A stretch of DNA of 64,000 nt, from NCBI GenBank assembly GCA_947500385.1, contig CANMSA010000014.1, positions 1-64,000 on the forward strand, given 5' to 3'. The number at the start of each line of letters is the position of its first letter. Position 1 is the first letter of the stretch. Made by a program: the position numbers and the translations under genes. The stretch comes from an uncultured Flavobacteriaceae bacterium (lineage in GTDB: Bacteria > Bacteroidota > Bacteroidia > Flavobacteriales > Flavobacteriaceae). The notes under the pieces are model-generated. The model had not been told where the DNA came from, did no database searches, and saw nothing but the letters and a program-made list of their open reading frames with translations. Shown here one piece after another: positions 7,052 to 15,039 of the stretch.

Positions 7052-9241
7052 CTACTCATGTTTCCCTATCAATGAGAAATCTAAATGTCGTTTCACTAAA
7101 TCGGTACTCTTTACCATTACGACAACCTCATCTCCCAAGGTGTAGGTATTTTTAGTGCGTTCCCCTACAATCGCATATTGCTTATCATCAAAGATATAAT
7201 AATCCCCTTTTATATCGCGTATACGAACCATTCCTTCACATTTGTTCTCGATAATCTCAACATAGATACCCCATTCGGTAACCCCGGAGATGACCCCCAC
7301 AAACTCTTGATCCTGATGATCTTGCATAAATTTTATCTGCATATACTTTACAGAATCCCGTTCAGCGTTTGCCGCCAAGTTCTCCATATCGGAAGAGTGC
7401 TGACATTTTTCTTCATAAAGCGCTTCCTTCACGGTCGCCCCGCCATCTAAATAATGTTGTAACAAACGATGTACCATCACATCGGGGTACCGACGTATTG
7501 GAGAGGTAAAATGGCTGTAATAATCAAAGGCGAGACCATAATGGCCAATATTATCAGTGGTATAAATGGCCTTACTCATACTGCGTATCGCAAGGGTATC
7601 TACCAAATTTTGTTCTTTTTGTCCCTTTACATCGTTCAGAAGCTTATTTAGAGAGCCGCTGATAGACTTTTTGTCTTTAAAGTCAAGCTTATGTCCGAAA
7701 CGAGAAATAATTCCATTCAGGGCCTGTAACTTCTCCTCATTAGGTTCATCGTGAATTCTATATACAAAGGTTTTTTTAGGTTTTTGCTTTCCGATAAATT
7801 CCGCCACTTTTCTATTAGCCAGCAGCATGAATTCTTCAATAAGTTTGTTCGCATCCTTTGATTCTTTGAAATAGACCCCTTCGGGCTCGTTTTTATCATT
7901 CAAATGAAAACGCACCTCTATAGAATCGAAGGAAATAGCTCCTTGGCCCATACGTTTGTTACGCATTATTTTCGCCAATTTATCCATTGTCAAAGTAGCA
8001 TTTACCACTTCTTCCGAAACCCTATACGCTCCACCTCGGATCGAGATGTCTTCCGGGATGGATCCATTTCCATTTTCAATAATATATTGTGCTTCTTCAT
8101 AAGCAAAGCGCTCATTTGAATTTATGACCGTTCGCCCGAACCAAGCATCTTGGATCAACGCTTCATCACTTAGTTCAAAAATGGCAGAAAAGGTATACTT
8201 TTCTTCATTCGGCCGTAAAGAGCAAGCATTGTTAGAAAGTACTTCGGGCAACATCGGAACTACCCGATCTACCAAATAAACGGAAGTTGCCCGATTATAA
8301 GCTTCCTCATCCAAAATGGTATCGGTTTCCAAATAATGGGATACATCGGCAATGTGAATTCCTATTTCATAATTTCCATTTTCCAGTACCTCGAACGAAA
8401 GGGCATCATCAAAATCTTTTGCGTCTTTTGGATCTATGGTAAAGGTCAACACCTCTCGCATATCCCTTCTTTTAGCTATTTCCTCTTTTTTTATGGAAGT
8501 ATCGAGTTCATTGGCAAACCGTTCCACCTCCAAGGGGAAACTATAAGGCAAACCGTATTCCGCCAAAATAGAATGTATTTCGGTATCATGCTCCCCGGGT
8601 GTACCCAATACCTCGGTAATGGTACCATAAGGAGAATCGGCATTGTCTGGCCACTCGGTTATTTCAACAAGTACTTTATCCCCATCTTTTGCATCCTTTA
8701 TTTTTTCCTTGGATACAAAGATATCGGTGTACATTCGAAAATCACTCGGTCGTACAAAGGCATAGTTTGGTTGCATATCAACGATGCCTACAAAATTATT
8801 TTTCTTCCTGGATACAATTTTGGTAATCTCCCCTTCCAGTTTTTTTCCTTTCCTTCTGGGATAAATATACACTTCGACCGTATCACGATGAAATGCCTTT
8901 TTTAGTTTATTAAATGGCACGAAAACATCTTCTTCCATTCCTTCGACAATGATATAGGCATTACCTCTTCCTGTAACATCAACAGTTCCCGTATGATAGG
9001 TTTTAGTTGAAGGAATCGCCTTGTAACTGCCCCTACCTTCCTCAATGATTCGTTTTTTCTCCTTGAGTTGTACCAGTCTTTTTATCAATTGATTTCTATC
9101 GTGTGCTTCAGTGACACCGATTTTTGCTGCTATTTGTTTATAATTGAATGCTTTTTTAGGTTCTTTTTCCAGAACCGTGAAAATCCCTTTGGTTATTTCG
9201 TTCTTTCTATGGTTTTTTCTCTTTTTACTTTTCTTCGACAT
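7052..9241 (-). CDS. rnr: Ribonuclease R
   Basis: 729 residues, the normal size for RNase R, a 3'-5' hydrolytic exoribonuclease that degrades structured RNA. Order of domains: a Lys-rich N-terminus and winged-helix region (KEPKKAFNYKQIAAKIGVTE), cold-shock OB folds (about 85-230), the RNB catalytic domain from about 260 with TIDPKDAKDFDDALSFE (the metal-binding Asp cluster), SPIRRYPDVMVHRLLQHYL toward its end, and a C-terminal S1 domain (VGVISGVTEWGIYVEI). ATG 9241 gives the expected basic start. The gene diverges from rpiB across a 678-bp AT-rich gap. The shorter C-terminal tail, without a long Lys tract, is normal for this phylum. Confidence 0.96.
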   Translation of the reverse strand: MSKKSKKRKNHRKNEITKGIFTVLEKEPKKAFNYKQIAAKIGVTEAHDRNQLIKRLVQLKEKKRIIEEGRGSYKAIPSTKTYHTGTVDVTGRGNAYIIVEGMEEDVFVPFNKLKKAFHRDTVEVYIYPRRKGKKLEGEITKIVSRKKNNFVGIVDMQPNYAFVRPSDFRMYTDIFVSKEKIKDAKDGDKVLVEITEWPDNADSPYGTITEVLGTPGEHDTEIHSILAEYGLPYSFPLEVERFANELDTSIKKEEIAKRRDMREVLTFTIDPKDAKDFDDALSFEVLENGNYEIGIHIADVSHYLETDTILDEEAYNRATSVYLVDRVVPMLPEVLSNNACSLRPNEEKYTFSAIFELSDEALIQDAWFGRTVINSNERFAYEEAQYIIENGNGSIPEDISIRGGAYRVSEEVVNATLTMDKLAKIMRNKRMGQGAISFDSIEVRFHLNDKNEPEGVYFKESKDANKLIEEFMLLANRKVAEFIGKQKPKKTFVYRIHDEPNEEKLQALNGIISRFGHKLDFKDKKSISGSLNKLLNDVKGQKEQNLVDTLAIRSMSKAIYTTDNIGHYGLAFDYYSHFTSPIRRYPDVMVHRLLQHYLDGGATVKEALYEEKCQHSSDMENLAANAERDSVKYMQIKFMQDHQDQEFVGVISGVTEWGIYVEIIENKCEGMVRIRDIKGDYYIFDDKQYAIVGERTKNTYTLGDEVVVMVKSTDLVKRHLDFSLIGKHE

Positions 9242-9919
9242 GTATTCTGTTCTATTTGTGCGAAAATTACGAATTATAATCCATTGCTATTGAAGTGGGC
9301 ACGGTATTACTAAAGTTTGGACCGTGACAATCTTATCAACAGTTATTATATATTCTATTTTTTCTTTTTTAAAATTTAAAATTAAATGGTGATTATGATA
9401 GGATGTTAATAGTAGTAATAAATAAATCAACGATTGCTTGCTTGCTATGGATATCAATAGTTGTTCACATCCTATAAATTGATACTCTAATTGAAAATGA
9501 GGTTTTTAGATGATTTATCACGAATGGTTAACAACCAGTGTCAACATTGATTTTTTAATAAGTAAATGTAAATTAATTGTTAATTCGTGGGAATTCTGTT
9601 TTGATATCTCCCTATCAAATTCTAAGAAGTTAATTATTGTTTTTACAAACTCTTTTGTACAACACTATTCAATTGTTTTTACAAAATTAGAAAGTTATTT
9701 TTTGTAGAAAGATTATTAACAATATTTATGGTTATTAACCACAGCTAATTAACACCTAATTTTAAAGGTTTGGGAATTATTGTTGTGAACCGGCAAAAAT
9801 TTGTGGTAACGCCTTGTTTCCTGAAGGTAGGGACAAAGGTAGTTAAGATATGATTGTATTCCCTACTCGAACGCGTAACAATTCGTATTTTTGTGTTACT
9901 AACCTCAATTTATTAGAGT
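9242..9919. other. AT-rich 678-bp intergenic region with DnaA-box-like sites (candidate replication origin or complex promoter region)
   Basis: There is no convincing gene here; the only sizeable open frame (9510-9707) has the composition of non-coding DNA. The stretch is strongly AT-rich. TTATCAACA (9333-9341) and TTAACCACA (9735-9743) each differ from the DnaA box TTATCCACA at one base, and TTGTTCACA (9461-9469) at two. A 14-base direct repeat ATTGTTTTTACAAA occurs at 9636-9649 and 9672-9685. Such a gap between divergent housekeeping genes fits an origin, but the gene-strand bias of the window does not switch here, so a promoter region or an uncharacterised RNA is equally possible. Confidence 0.3.
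9886..9893 (+). promoter_or_regulatory. -7 promoter element of rpiB
   Basis: TATTTTTG matches TAnnTTTG and lies 26 bp before the rpiB ATG. No well-spaced -33 TTG is visible. Confidence 0.45.
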
Positions 9920-10351
9920 ATGAAAATCGCTATCGGAAATGACCATGCAGGTACGGAATATAAGCTTGCTATCATGGGATTGTTGAAATCGATGAGTATT
10001 GAAGTCATGAATTATGGTACCGATGGTACCGATAGTGTCGATTATCCAGATTTTGTACACCCTGTTGCGAAAGAAGTGGAAGAAGGTACCGTTGCATATG
10101 GTATTATTATCTGTGGAAGTGGCAATGGTGCCTCAATGACGGCGAACAAGCACCAGAAAGTGCGTTGCGCCCTTTGTTGGACAAAGGAAATAGTTGCTTT
10201 GGCAAGGGAGCACAACGATGCGAATATCCTAAGTTTACCAGCACGTTATATTTCACTGCCACAAGCACTTGAAATGGTAAAAACCTTTTTGGAAACCGAT
10301 TTTGAAGGGGGGAGACACGAACGCAGAGTCGAGAAAATACCTTGTTCCTAA
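9920..10351 (+). CDS. rpiB: Ribose-5-phosphate isomerase B
   Basis: 143 residues, the RpiB family size. The enzyme interconverts ribose 5-phosphate and ribulose 5-phosphate in the pentose-phosphate pathway. The N-terminus MKIAIGNDHAGTEYK has the phosphate-binding DHAG motif. YPDFVHPVAKEV and CGSGNGASMTANK (the active-site loop equivalent to CGTGIGMSIAANK) follow, then HNDANILSLPAR with the conserved Asn-Asp. The C-terminus GGRHERRVEKI is also typical. It is followed after 4 bp by the acetyltransferase gene, so the two are co-transcribed. Confidence 0.95.
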   Translation: MKIAIGNDHAGTEYKLAIMGLLKSMSIEVMNYGTDGTDSVDYPDFVHPVAKEVEEGTVAYGIIICGSGNGASMTANKHQKVRCALCWTKEIVALAREHNDANILSLPARYISLPQALEMVKTFLETDFEGGRHERRVEKIPCS

Positions 10352-10355
10352 GAAC

Positions 10356-10796
10356 ATGCACATAGCAGCAAAAAAGTTCGAGGAGTTATCTACAGAAGAA
10401 TTGTATCGAGTATTGCAACTTAGAAGTGAAGTATTCGTAGTAGAGCAGTCTTGTATTTATCAAGATGTAGATGGGAAAGACCAAAAAGCACTTCATGTAC
10501 TGGGCACCAAGAACAACCACCTGGTAGCATACACCCGAATTTTTGCGCCGGGAGATTATTATACCGAACCCAGTATCGGTCGTGTGGTCGTAGCCCCGAC
10601 CGCTAGGACCCATGGTGCGGGCCGATTGATCATGACGGCTTCCCTTGAAACCATCAAGGAACATTTTAATACCTCAGAGGTGCGTTTATCAGCACAAACC
10701 TATCTTCAAAAATTTTATAGGTCCCTTGGTTTTGAACAAGTAGGGGAAGGGTATTTAGAAGATGGAATACCCCATATAGAAATGCTTCGAAAATAA
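10356..10796 (+). CDS. GNAT-family N-acetyltransferase, ElaA-like
   Basis: 146 residues from ATG 10356, 4 bp after the rpiB stop. The segment ELYRVLQLRSEVFVVEQSC is the ElaA signature (LRxxVFVVEQxCxYxxxD), and IGRVVVAPTARTHGAGRLIM is the acetyl-CoA-binding A motif (Q/RxxGxG/A variant). AQTYLQKFYRSLGF closes the GNAT fold. It should transfer an acetyl group from acetyl-CoA to an unknown amine. A longer frame starting inside rpiB is possible but would overlap that gene by about 50 bp and add no conserved sequence. Confidence 0.88.
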   Translation: MHIAAKKFEELSTEELYRVLQLRSEVFVVEQSCIYQDVDGKDQKALHVLGTKNNHLVAYTRIFAPGDYYTEPSIGRVVVAPTARTHGAGRLIMTASLETIKEHFNTSEVRLSAQTYLQKFYRSLGFEQVGEGYLEDGIPHIEMLRK

Positions 10797-10843
10797 AAAT
10801 ACACAAAGTGGTACAAACCCTTCTTGGTATGTTCAAACAAATT

Positions 10844-10863
10844 TTACTGAAAGCTTTCAGTAA
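10844..10863. repeat. 20-base perfect palindrome covering the GH5 stop codon
   Basis: TTACTGAAAGCTTTCAGTAA reads the same on both strands. It encodes the last five codons plus stop of the GH5 gene, and could fold as an 8-bp stem with a 4-base loop. No clear T tract follows on the minus strand. Confidence 0.6.
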
Positions 10864-12511
10864 GGAGGTCGATTATGGGTTGTCGTACATTCGACGGATC
10901 TGGAAGTGTTTCATTTCCCAGGTAAATTCCGAAGTTATCATCGTGATAATCAAAATAGGTAAAATGAATATTTCGTTCTAAACATATATCGATCATATCT
11001 TCGGCCCAAATAATACCACCTTTGTTATTCTCAAAACTTGGTGCTCCCGTACCCACTTCACCCACATATAACGGAACATTTTTAGCATCGCCCCAAGCCT
11101 TTACCTTATCGAAAACAGCTTCTAGATAGGCTTTGTTTCTGCTTTGTACAACTTCATTGGTATTGTAAAAATCAATTCTAAAAACGGCATCACCGCCCAT
11201 GGCCATTTGTTCTGCTTTCATCCATCCACCAATTTCATAAGAATACCCCTGAATAGGCTTAAAGGAAGCCAACCGATTTCCCAAAATACTTTGTTCAGTA
11301 GAACCGGAGATAGAAAGGCTAAAACGGTCGTTTCTTCCGGTGTTGTTGTCCACTCCTCCGGATCCAGTGCCGTTTCTAGACCAAAAAGTCCATCCTGCTT
11401 CGCTATTCAATACATCCGAGGCAATGGTTCGTACCAACGCGCCGTTCTCATCATATTCTTTCAATTCAATATCGTCAAAATTTACTTTACCCGCGGTGCC
11501 GATGTTCCCAACATTTAAGACGGGAACCCCGATTTTTATATTGGCATCTTCTATATAGAAAGCCGCTCCTTTGAAATAAGTCCAATCTGAATTGGCGGTG
11601 AGGTTCGGATTATTGTAAATAGTTGTATACCATTCAGAATCCCCAACTTCCAAGATATCTTCGTTGGGATAACTACCGCCATCTCCAAGTCGACTGAAAT
11701 CCATTAATTGATGGGTAAACAAATACGGCTCATAGGTATGAAATTCATACACAATATTGGTGCCGCTTACGCGGGGAAAATTAAGTTCGGCATCCGGCGC
11801 TTCCTGGCCCTTTACTTGAATGGCCTGTTCTACGAAAATGATATGATTGTCTACTTTTCTCACCTCATCTATCAATCGCTGTGCAAGTTGGCTCCACTGA
11901 TCTATAGAGCGGTTGGGAACCGGTTCGTTCAATACGCCATAGCCCGCAATTTGAGGTTCTTCCCTATAACGTTCGGCTATGGCTTTCCATAATGCTACCA
12001 AACGATCTTGGTTGTCAACATCGTCCCAGACGGCATCGCCTGAACCTTGTGATTGATAACCACCCGGAGGTGTGTGCATGTTTAGAATTAAATATACATT
12101 GTTCTTTTTGGCCCAATCAACGTTTTTATCGATCCAATCCCAGCCAGTTTGTTTGTATTGATATGGATTTGTATCGTCTTCAAAAATGGAATAATTCAAA
12201 TGAAAACGAACTACATTCATACCCATGTCGGCCACCCGCTCAAAATCGATTTCCGAATGATGGGTCGTAGGAGGTAATGGATCTACCAACCAATGCCAAT
12301 TGTTAAAAACAATGCCCTTAAGATATACCGGGTTCGAATTGGTGTCTAAAATCTGCTTACCAGAAACGCTTAACAAGGGAACATTCCCCGGAGTGGTAGG
12401 AGATGGTTCTTCTGAATCGGGTTCTGGTACAGTAGGTGAACTTGGGGAGTCGTCTTTTCCGCAGGAAAGGAAAATGAAATACAACAAAAAATAAAGCAGG
12501 GGATACTTCAT
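10844..12511 (-). CDS. GH5-like endoglycanase lipoprotein with an inserted beta-sandwich (CBM-like) domain
   Basis: 555 residues. A short lipoprotein signal ends in FIFLSC with lipidated Cys17, then a Pro/Ser/Glu linker to about residue 42. The catalytic (beta/alpha)8 barrel of clan GH-A/GH5 begins near 45 (VSGKQILDTNSNPVYLKGI, then MGMNVVRFHLNY). The proton donor is Glu196 in GYGVLNEP; the nucleophile is Glu485 in PLYVGEVG. These are about 290 residues apart, far more than in a plain GH5 enzyme, because residues ~268-455 form an extra beta-rich segment (GKVNFDDIELKEYD, WTFWSRNGTGSGG, YSYEIGGWMKAEQ) resembling a carbohydrate-binding module. Predicted to cleave a beta-glycan at the cell surface. 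It has no SusC/D partner beside it. The stop codon lies in a 20-base palindrome. Confidence 0.85.
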   Translation of the reverse strand: MKYPLLYFLLYFIFLSCGKDDSPSSPTVPEPDSEEPSPTTPGNVPLLSVSGKQILDTNSNPVYLKGIVFNNWHWLVDPLPPTTHHSEIDFERVADMGMNVVRFHLNYSIFEDDTNPYQYKQTGWDWIDKNVDWAKKNNVYLILNMHTPPGGYQSQGSGDAVWDDVDNQDRLVALWKAIAERYREEPQIAGYGVLNEPVPNRSIDQWSQLAQRLIDEVRKVDNHIIFVEQAIQVKGQEAPDAELNFPRVSGTNIVYEFHTYEPYLFTHQLMDFSRLGDGGSYPNEDILEVGDSEWYTTIYNNPNLTANSDWTYFKGAAFYIEDANIKIGVPVLNVGNIGTAGKVNFDDIELKEYDENGALVRTIASDVLNSEAGWTFWSRNGTGSGGVDNNTGRNDRFSLSISGSTEQSILGNRLASFKPIQGYSYEIGGWMKAEQMAMGGDAVFRIDFYNTNEVVQSRNKAYLEAVFDKVKAWGDAKNVPLYVGEVGTGAPSFENNKGGIIWAEDMIDICLERNIHFTYFDYHDDNFGIYLGNETLPDPSNVRQPIIDLLTESFQ

Positions 12512-12584
12512 AGCGGTGTTTTTATTTAAATATACGGAATATAATGGGCATCAGGACTTTTACCCCGCAACCAACCAATGATTT

Positions 12585-12612
12585 GCATTACCGACTCATC
12601 GGTCGGTAATGC
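12585..12612. promoter_or_regulatory. Inverted repeat 1 (ACCGAC-N6-GTCGGT type) upstream of GH5 gene
   Basis: GCATTACCGAC (12585-12595) and GTCGGTAATGC (12602-12612) form an 11-bp perfect dyad around six bases. The core ACCGAC-N6-GTCGGT resembles operators of TetR-family repressors. It lies about 75 bp upstream of the GH5 start. Regulation of that gene is an inference; no TetR gene is in the window. Confidence 0.4.
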
Positions 12613-12711
12613 CTTGTAAAACTCCAAAAAACAAGCATAAAAATACGATGAAAGACGAAATACTGCTGGTGACCAGCCTATTCTTTGGGTAATACCGTTT
12701 TTTTGAAAAGT

Positions 12712-12731
12712 AACCGACTCGCTGGTCGGTT
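12712..12731. promoter_or_regulatory. Inverted repeat 2 (ACCGAC-N6-GTCGGT type) upstream of GH5 gene
   Basis: AACCGAC (12712-12718) and GTCGGTT (12725-12731) flank six bases. The 18-base core matches inverted repeat 1 at 15 of 18 positions, in the same orientation and 123 bp away. Confidence 0.4.
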
Positions 12732-12763
12732 CATTACAAATGGTTTTTAGGAAGAGGGCGATG

Positions 12764-13990
12764 CTAAGAACCGATTTTCTCGAAAAGAGAAGCAGCAATT
12801 TTTTCGACAATACCGACCACGAGTGCATTCCCCATAAAAAAAGCGCGTTTGGTATCCGAAATCCCTTCGAATCTCGTATGATTGTCAGGAAACATATTTA
12901 AGCGCTCCAATTCTATAGGAGTTAAACGTCGCAATCCTTTTTTTGTGGCCACTACATGCTTAAATCTTGAAGCACTTTTACCTCCTTCCCCGGTAATAAT
13001 GGTGCGGGAAGCTTTGTCCAAAGCATCGGGAAAAACCATACTACCTTCACTGTATTGGTAGGTAAAACCATTTCTAGCGGTACGCGTTTCTTTTTTTGCC
13101 CCTTTTAGATACTCCCATTTTGATATATCGTCTGCTTTGATAAAAAAGTCATCTACCACTTCTCCATTTTGCAATACATCGCCCAAGACCGTAGTGGCGC
13201 CCTCAAATTTCGGGAAGGTTTTGGTGGTAGAAACCGTTCCTTCTATGAAGACACCGGTATTCTGAAAAGGAGAAAGCTTCTGTGAGCTGTTGAAATTTTC
13301 TGAAAGTTCCACTAAATCACCTTCAATGGTAAATTTGGCAGGTAGTTTAGGGTTTTTATTAAGGGGAAAGGCATGGGCGATAACTCCATCGGCAAGCATC
13401 CATTCGGCCGAATGGTTTTGTTGTATGCGCTTATAAATTTCGGTAGATCGGTGGTAGGCCAGCAGAAATACCCGCCTTCTTCTTTGAGGCATTCCGTAAT
13501 CGGCGGCATTGATGACACGCCATTCTACCGCATACCCCAATTCTTCTAGGCTCTTTAAAATAATGGCAAAATCGCGCCCTCTTTGGGTAGAAGGTGATTT
13601 TAACAATCGATCTACATTTTCTAGGAACAAATAATTAGGTGGGTTTTTCTTCTCGGAAAGAATGCGATGAATGCTCCACCACAAAACCCCTTTTTTACCT
13701 ATGAGGCCTTTTGAGTTTTGTAAGGTAGTGGCAACCGAATAGTCTTGACAAGGAAACCCGCCAACCAGCACTTCAGCATCCGGGATTGTTTTTACGGACA
13801 CTTCGGCAATGTCTTCGTTACTATGGTTATCGCTACCGAAACGCGCTTCGTACACTTTGGAAGCATGTTGTGTTTTCGTTGAGGGCTCCCATTGATTGCT
13901 CCATACAATTGTATAATTACCCGTTTTTTCAAGCCCCAGGCGAAAACCGCCCACGCCTGCGAAAAGTTCGATAACCCTTAGTTTTTTCAT
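12764..13990 (-). CDS. DNA (cytosine-5-)-methyltransferase, orphan
   Basis: 408 residues with the ordered C5-cytosine methyltransferase motifs: I (VIELFAGVGGFRLGLE, SAM binding, residues 7-21), IV (GGFPCQDYSVA, catalytic Cys81), VI (FLENVDRLL, Glu124), VIII (PQRRRRVFLLAY, about 168-179), IX (RRLTPIELERLNMFPD) and X (FMGNALVVGIVEKIA). The variable target-recognition region lies between VIII and IX, about 190-345. The enzyme transfers methyl from SAM to C5 of cytosine in a sequence that cannot be predicted here. No restriction endonuclease or Vsr gene adjoins it, so it is a solitary methyltransferase or a type II remnant. It diverges from the pseudouridine synthase gene, 36 bp away. Confidence 0.93.
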   Translation of the reverse strand: MKKLRVIELFAGVGGFRLGLEKTGNYTIVWSNQWEPSTKTQHASKVYEARFGSDNHSNEDIAEVSVKTIPDAEVLVGGFPCQDYSVATTLQNSKGLIGKKGVLWWSIHRILSEKKNPPNYLFLENVDRLLKSPSTQRGRDFAIILKSLEELGYAVEWRVINAADYGMPQRRRRVFLLAYHRSTEIYKRIQQNHSAEWMLADGVIAHAFPLNKNPKLPAKFTIEGDLVELSENFNSSQKLSPFQNTGVFIEGTVSTTKTFPKFEGATTVLGDVLQNGEVVDDFFIKADDISKWEYLKGAKKETRTARNGFTYQYSEGSMVFPDALDKASRTIITGEGGKSASRFKHVVATKKGLRRLTPIELERLNMFPDNHTRFEGISDTKRAFFMGNALVVGIVEKIAASLFEKIGS

Positions 13991-14026
13991 GCTTGACGAA
14001 AGTAATAAAAATAGGTGGGCAAGTAA

Positions 14027-14944
14027 ATGTTTGGTTTAAAAGAAAAAGGGTTTAGTACCTTCGTACTGATTAAGAAAAAAATCGAAACTTCAGAGATCCA
14101 TATCGTTCCCGATCAGCCTGTCCCTATTCGTCTACAAGAATATGGGGTGGGGATTTTTGAGGCTGCAATGACCAAATCGGCTTTTAAAAAGATTCTTAAG
14201 AAAGGCCATGTCACTGTTGACGATTGTATGGGGAGTTCGGCCACCTTTATTTATGGAGGAGAAACCATTCGTTGCACTTTTGCCCCCGTTTTAAAACCTA
14301 CAAAAGAGTTGGTGCTGTCGCTCAAAATCCTTTATGAAGACGATTATTTGGCCATTGTACATAAACCTGCAGGAATTTTAGTAAGCGGTAACCGTTTTAG
14401 GACGGTTACACAGGCTTTGCCTCAAAATTTAAAAAAAAGCCCGCTTTCCGATGCTACGAAACCCCAGCCTGTGCATAGGTTAGATTACCCAACCACGGGG
14501 GCATTGTTGGTGGGAAAGACAAAAAGTAGTATCCGATTGTTGAACAAGTTGTTTGAAAACAAGGCCATCCATAAAACCTATTATGCGGTTACTATCGGTG
14601 AAATGAGCAAAATAGGGGAGATAACCACCGAAATAGACGGTAAAAAGGCACATTCTGATTTTAGGCGATTGCAATCGGTCGTGTCTAAAAGATTTGGATG
14701 CTTAAATTTAGTTGTTTTGAACCCAAAGTCCGGTCGAAGACACCAATTAAGAAAACACCTATATTCAATAGGAAATCCCATTTTGGGAGACCGTGAGTAC
14801 TGCATAGAATCGCTTGTTTTAAAAGGGAAGGGTCTATATTTGCATGCGCATTCCCTTGAATTTATGCATCCGTTCAATAGTGAAAAACTGCATGTTGTGG
14901 ATGTATTGCCAAAACGATTTACTACCCTTTTTCCACCATTGTAG
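14027..14944 (+). CDS. RluA-family RNA pseudouridine synthase
   Basis: 305 residues. An S4-like RNA-binding N-terminal part (MTKSAFKKILKKGHVTVDD, about 48-66) precedes the RluA catalytic domain: YEDDYLAIVHKPAGILVSG, PVHRLDYPTTGALLVGKT with catalytic Asp153, FENKAIHKTYYAVTIG and NPKSGRRHQLRKHLYSIG. It isomerises uridine to pseudouridine in rRNA or tRNA; the exact site is unknown. The first ~20 residues are not conserved-looking. A TACCTTCG sequence at 14056, close to the -7 consensus, lies inside the coding frame, so the true start may be downstream of ATG 14027; no later ATG precedes the S4 region. Confidence 0.88.
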   Translation: MFGLKEKGFSTFVLIKKKIETSEIHIVPDQPVPIRLQEYGVGIFEAAMTKSAFKKILKKGHVTVDDCMGSSATFIYGGETIRCTFAPVLKPTKELVLSLKILYEDDYLAIVHKPAGILVSGNRFRTVTQALPQNLKKSPLSDATKPQPVHRLDYPTTGALLVGKTKSSIRLLNKLFENKAIHKTYYAVTIGEMSKIGEITTEIDGKKAHSDFRRLQSVVSKRFGCLNLVVLNPKSGRRHQLRKHLYSIGNPILGDREYCIESLVLKGKGLYLHAHSLEFMHPFNSEKLHVVDVLPKRFTTLFPPL

Positions 14945-15039
14945 TTGCGTACAATGTTAAATCCATTTCCGCCGAGACCTTCATGCTTTGGCAAAGTTCT
15001 GTATTTTTAATCAAGATTGATGCAATAACGCTACGAACA

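Noticed and set aside
9510-9707. A 65-residue open frame in the AT-rich gap
   Set aside because: Its composition is that of AT-rich non-coding DNA (many Ser, Phe, Ile, Leu, Asn), and there is no ribosome-binding or promoter pattern supporting it.
12526-12828. A 100-residue minus-strand open frame overlapping the methyltransferase 3' end
   Set aside because: It overlaps a certain gene in another frame, contains both palindromes, and has no signal, domain or coding-like composition.
12764-14944. A restriction-modification system
   Set aside because: The neighbours are a pseudouridine synthase and a GH5 enzyme; no endonuclease or specificity subunit is present.
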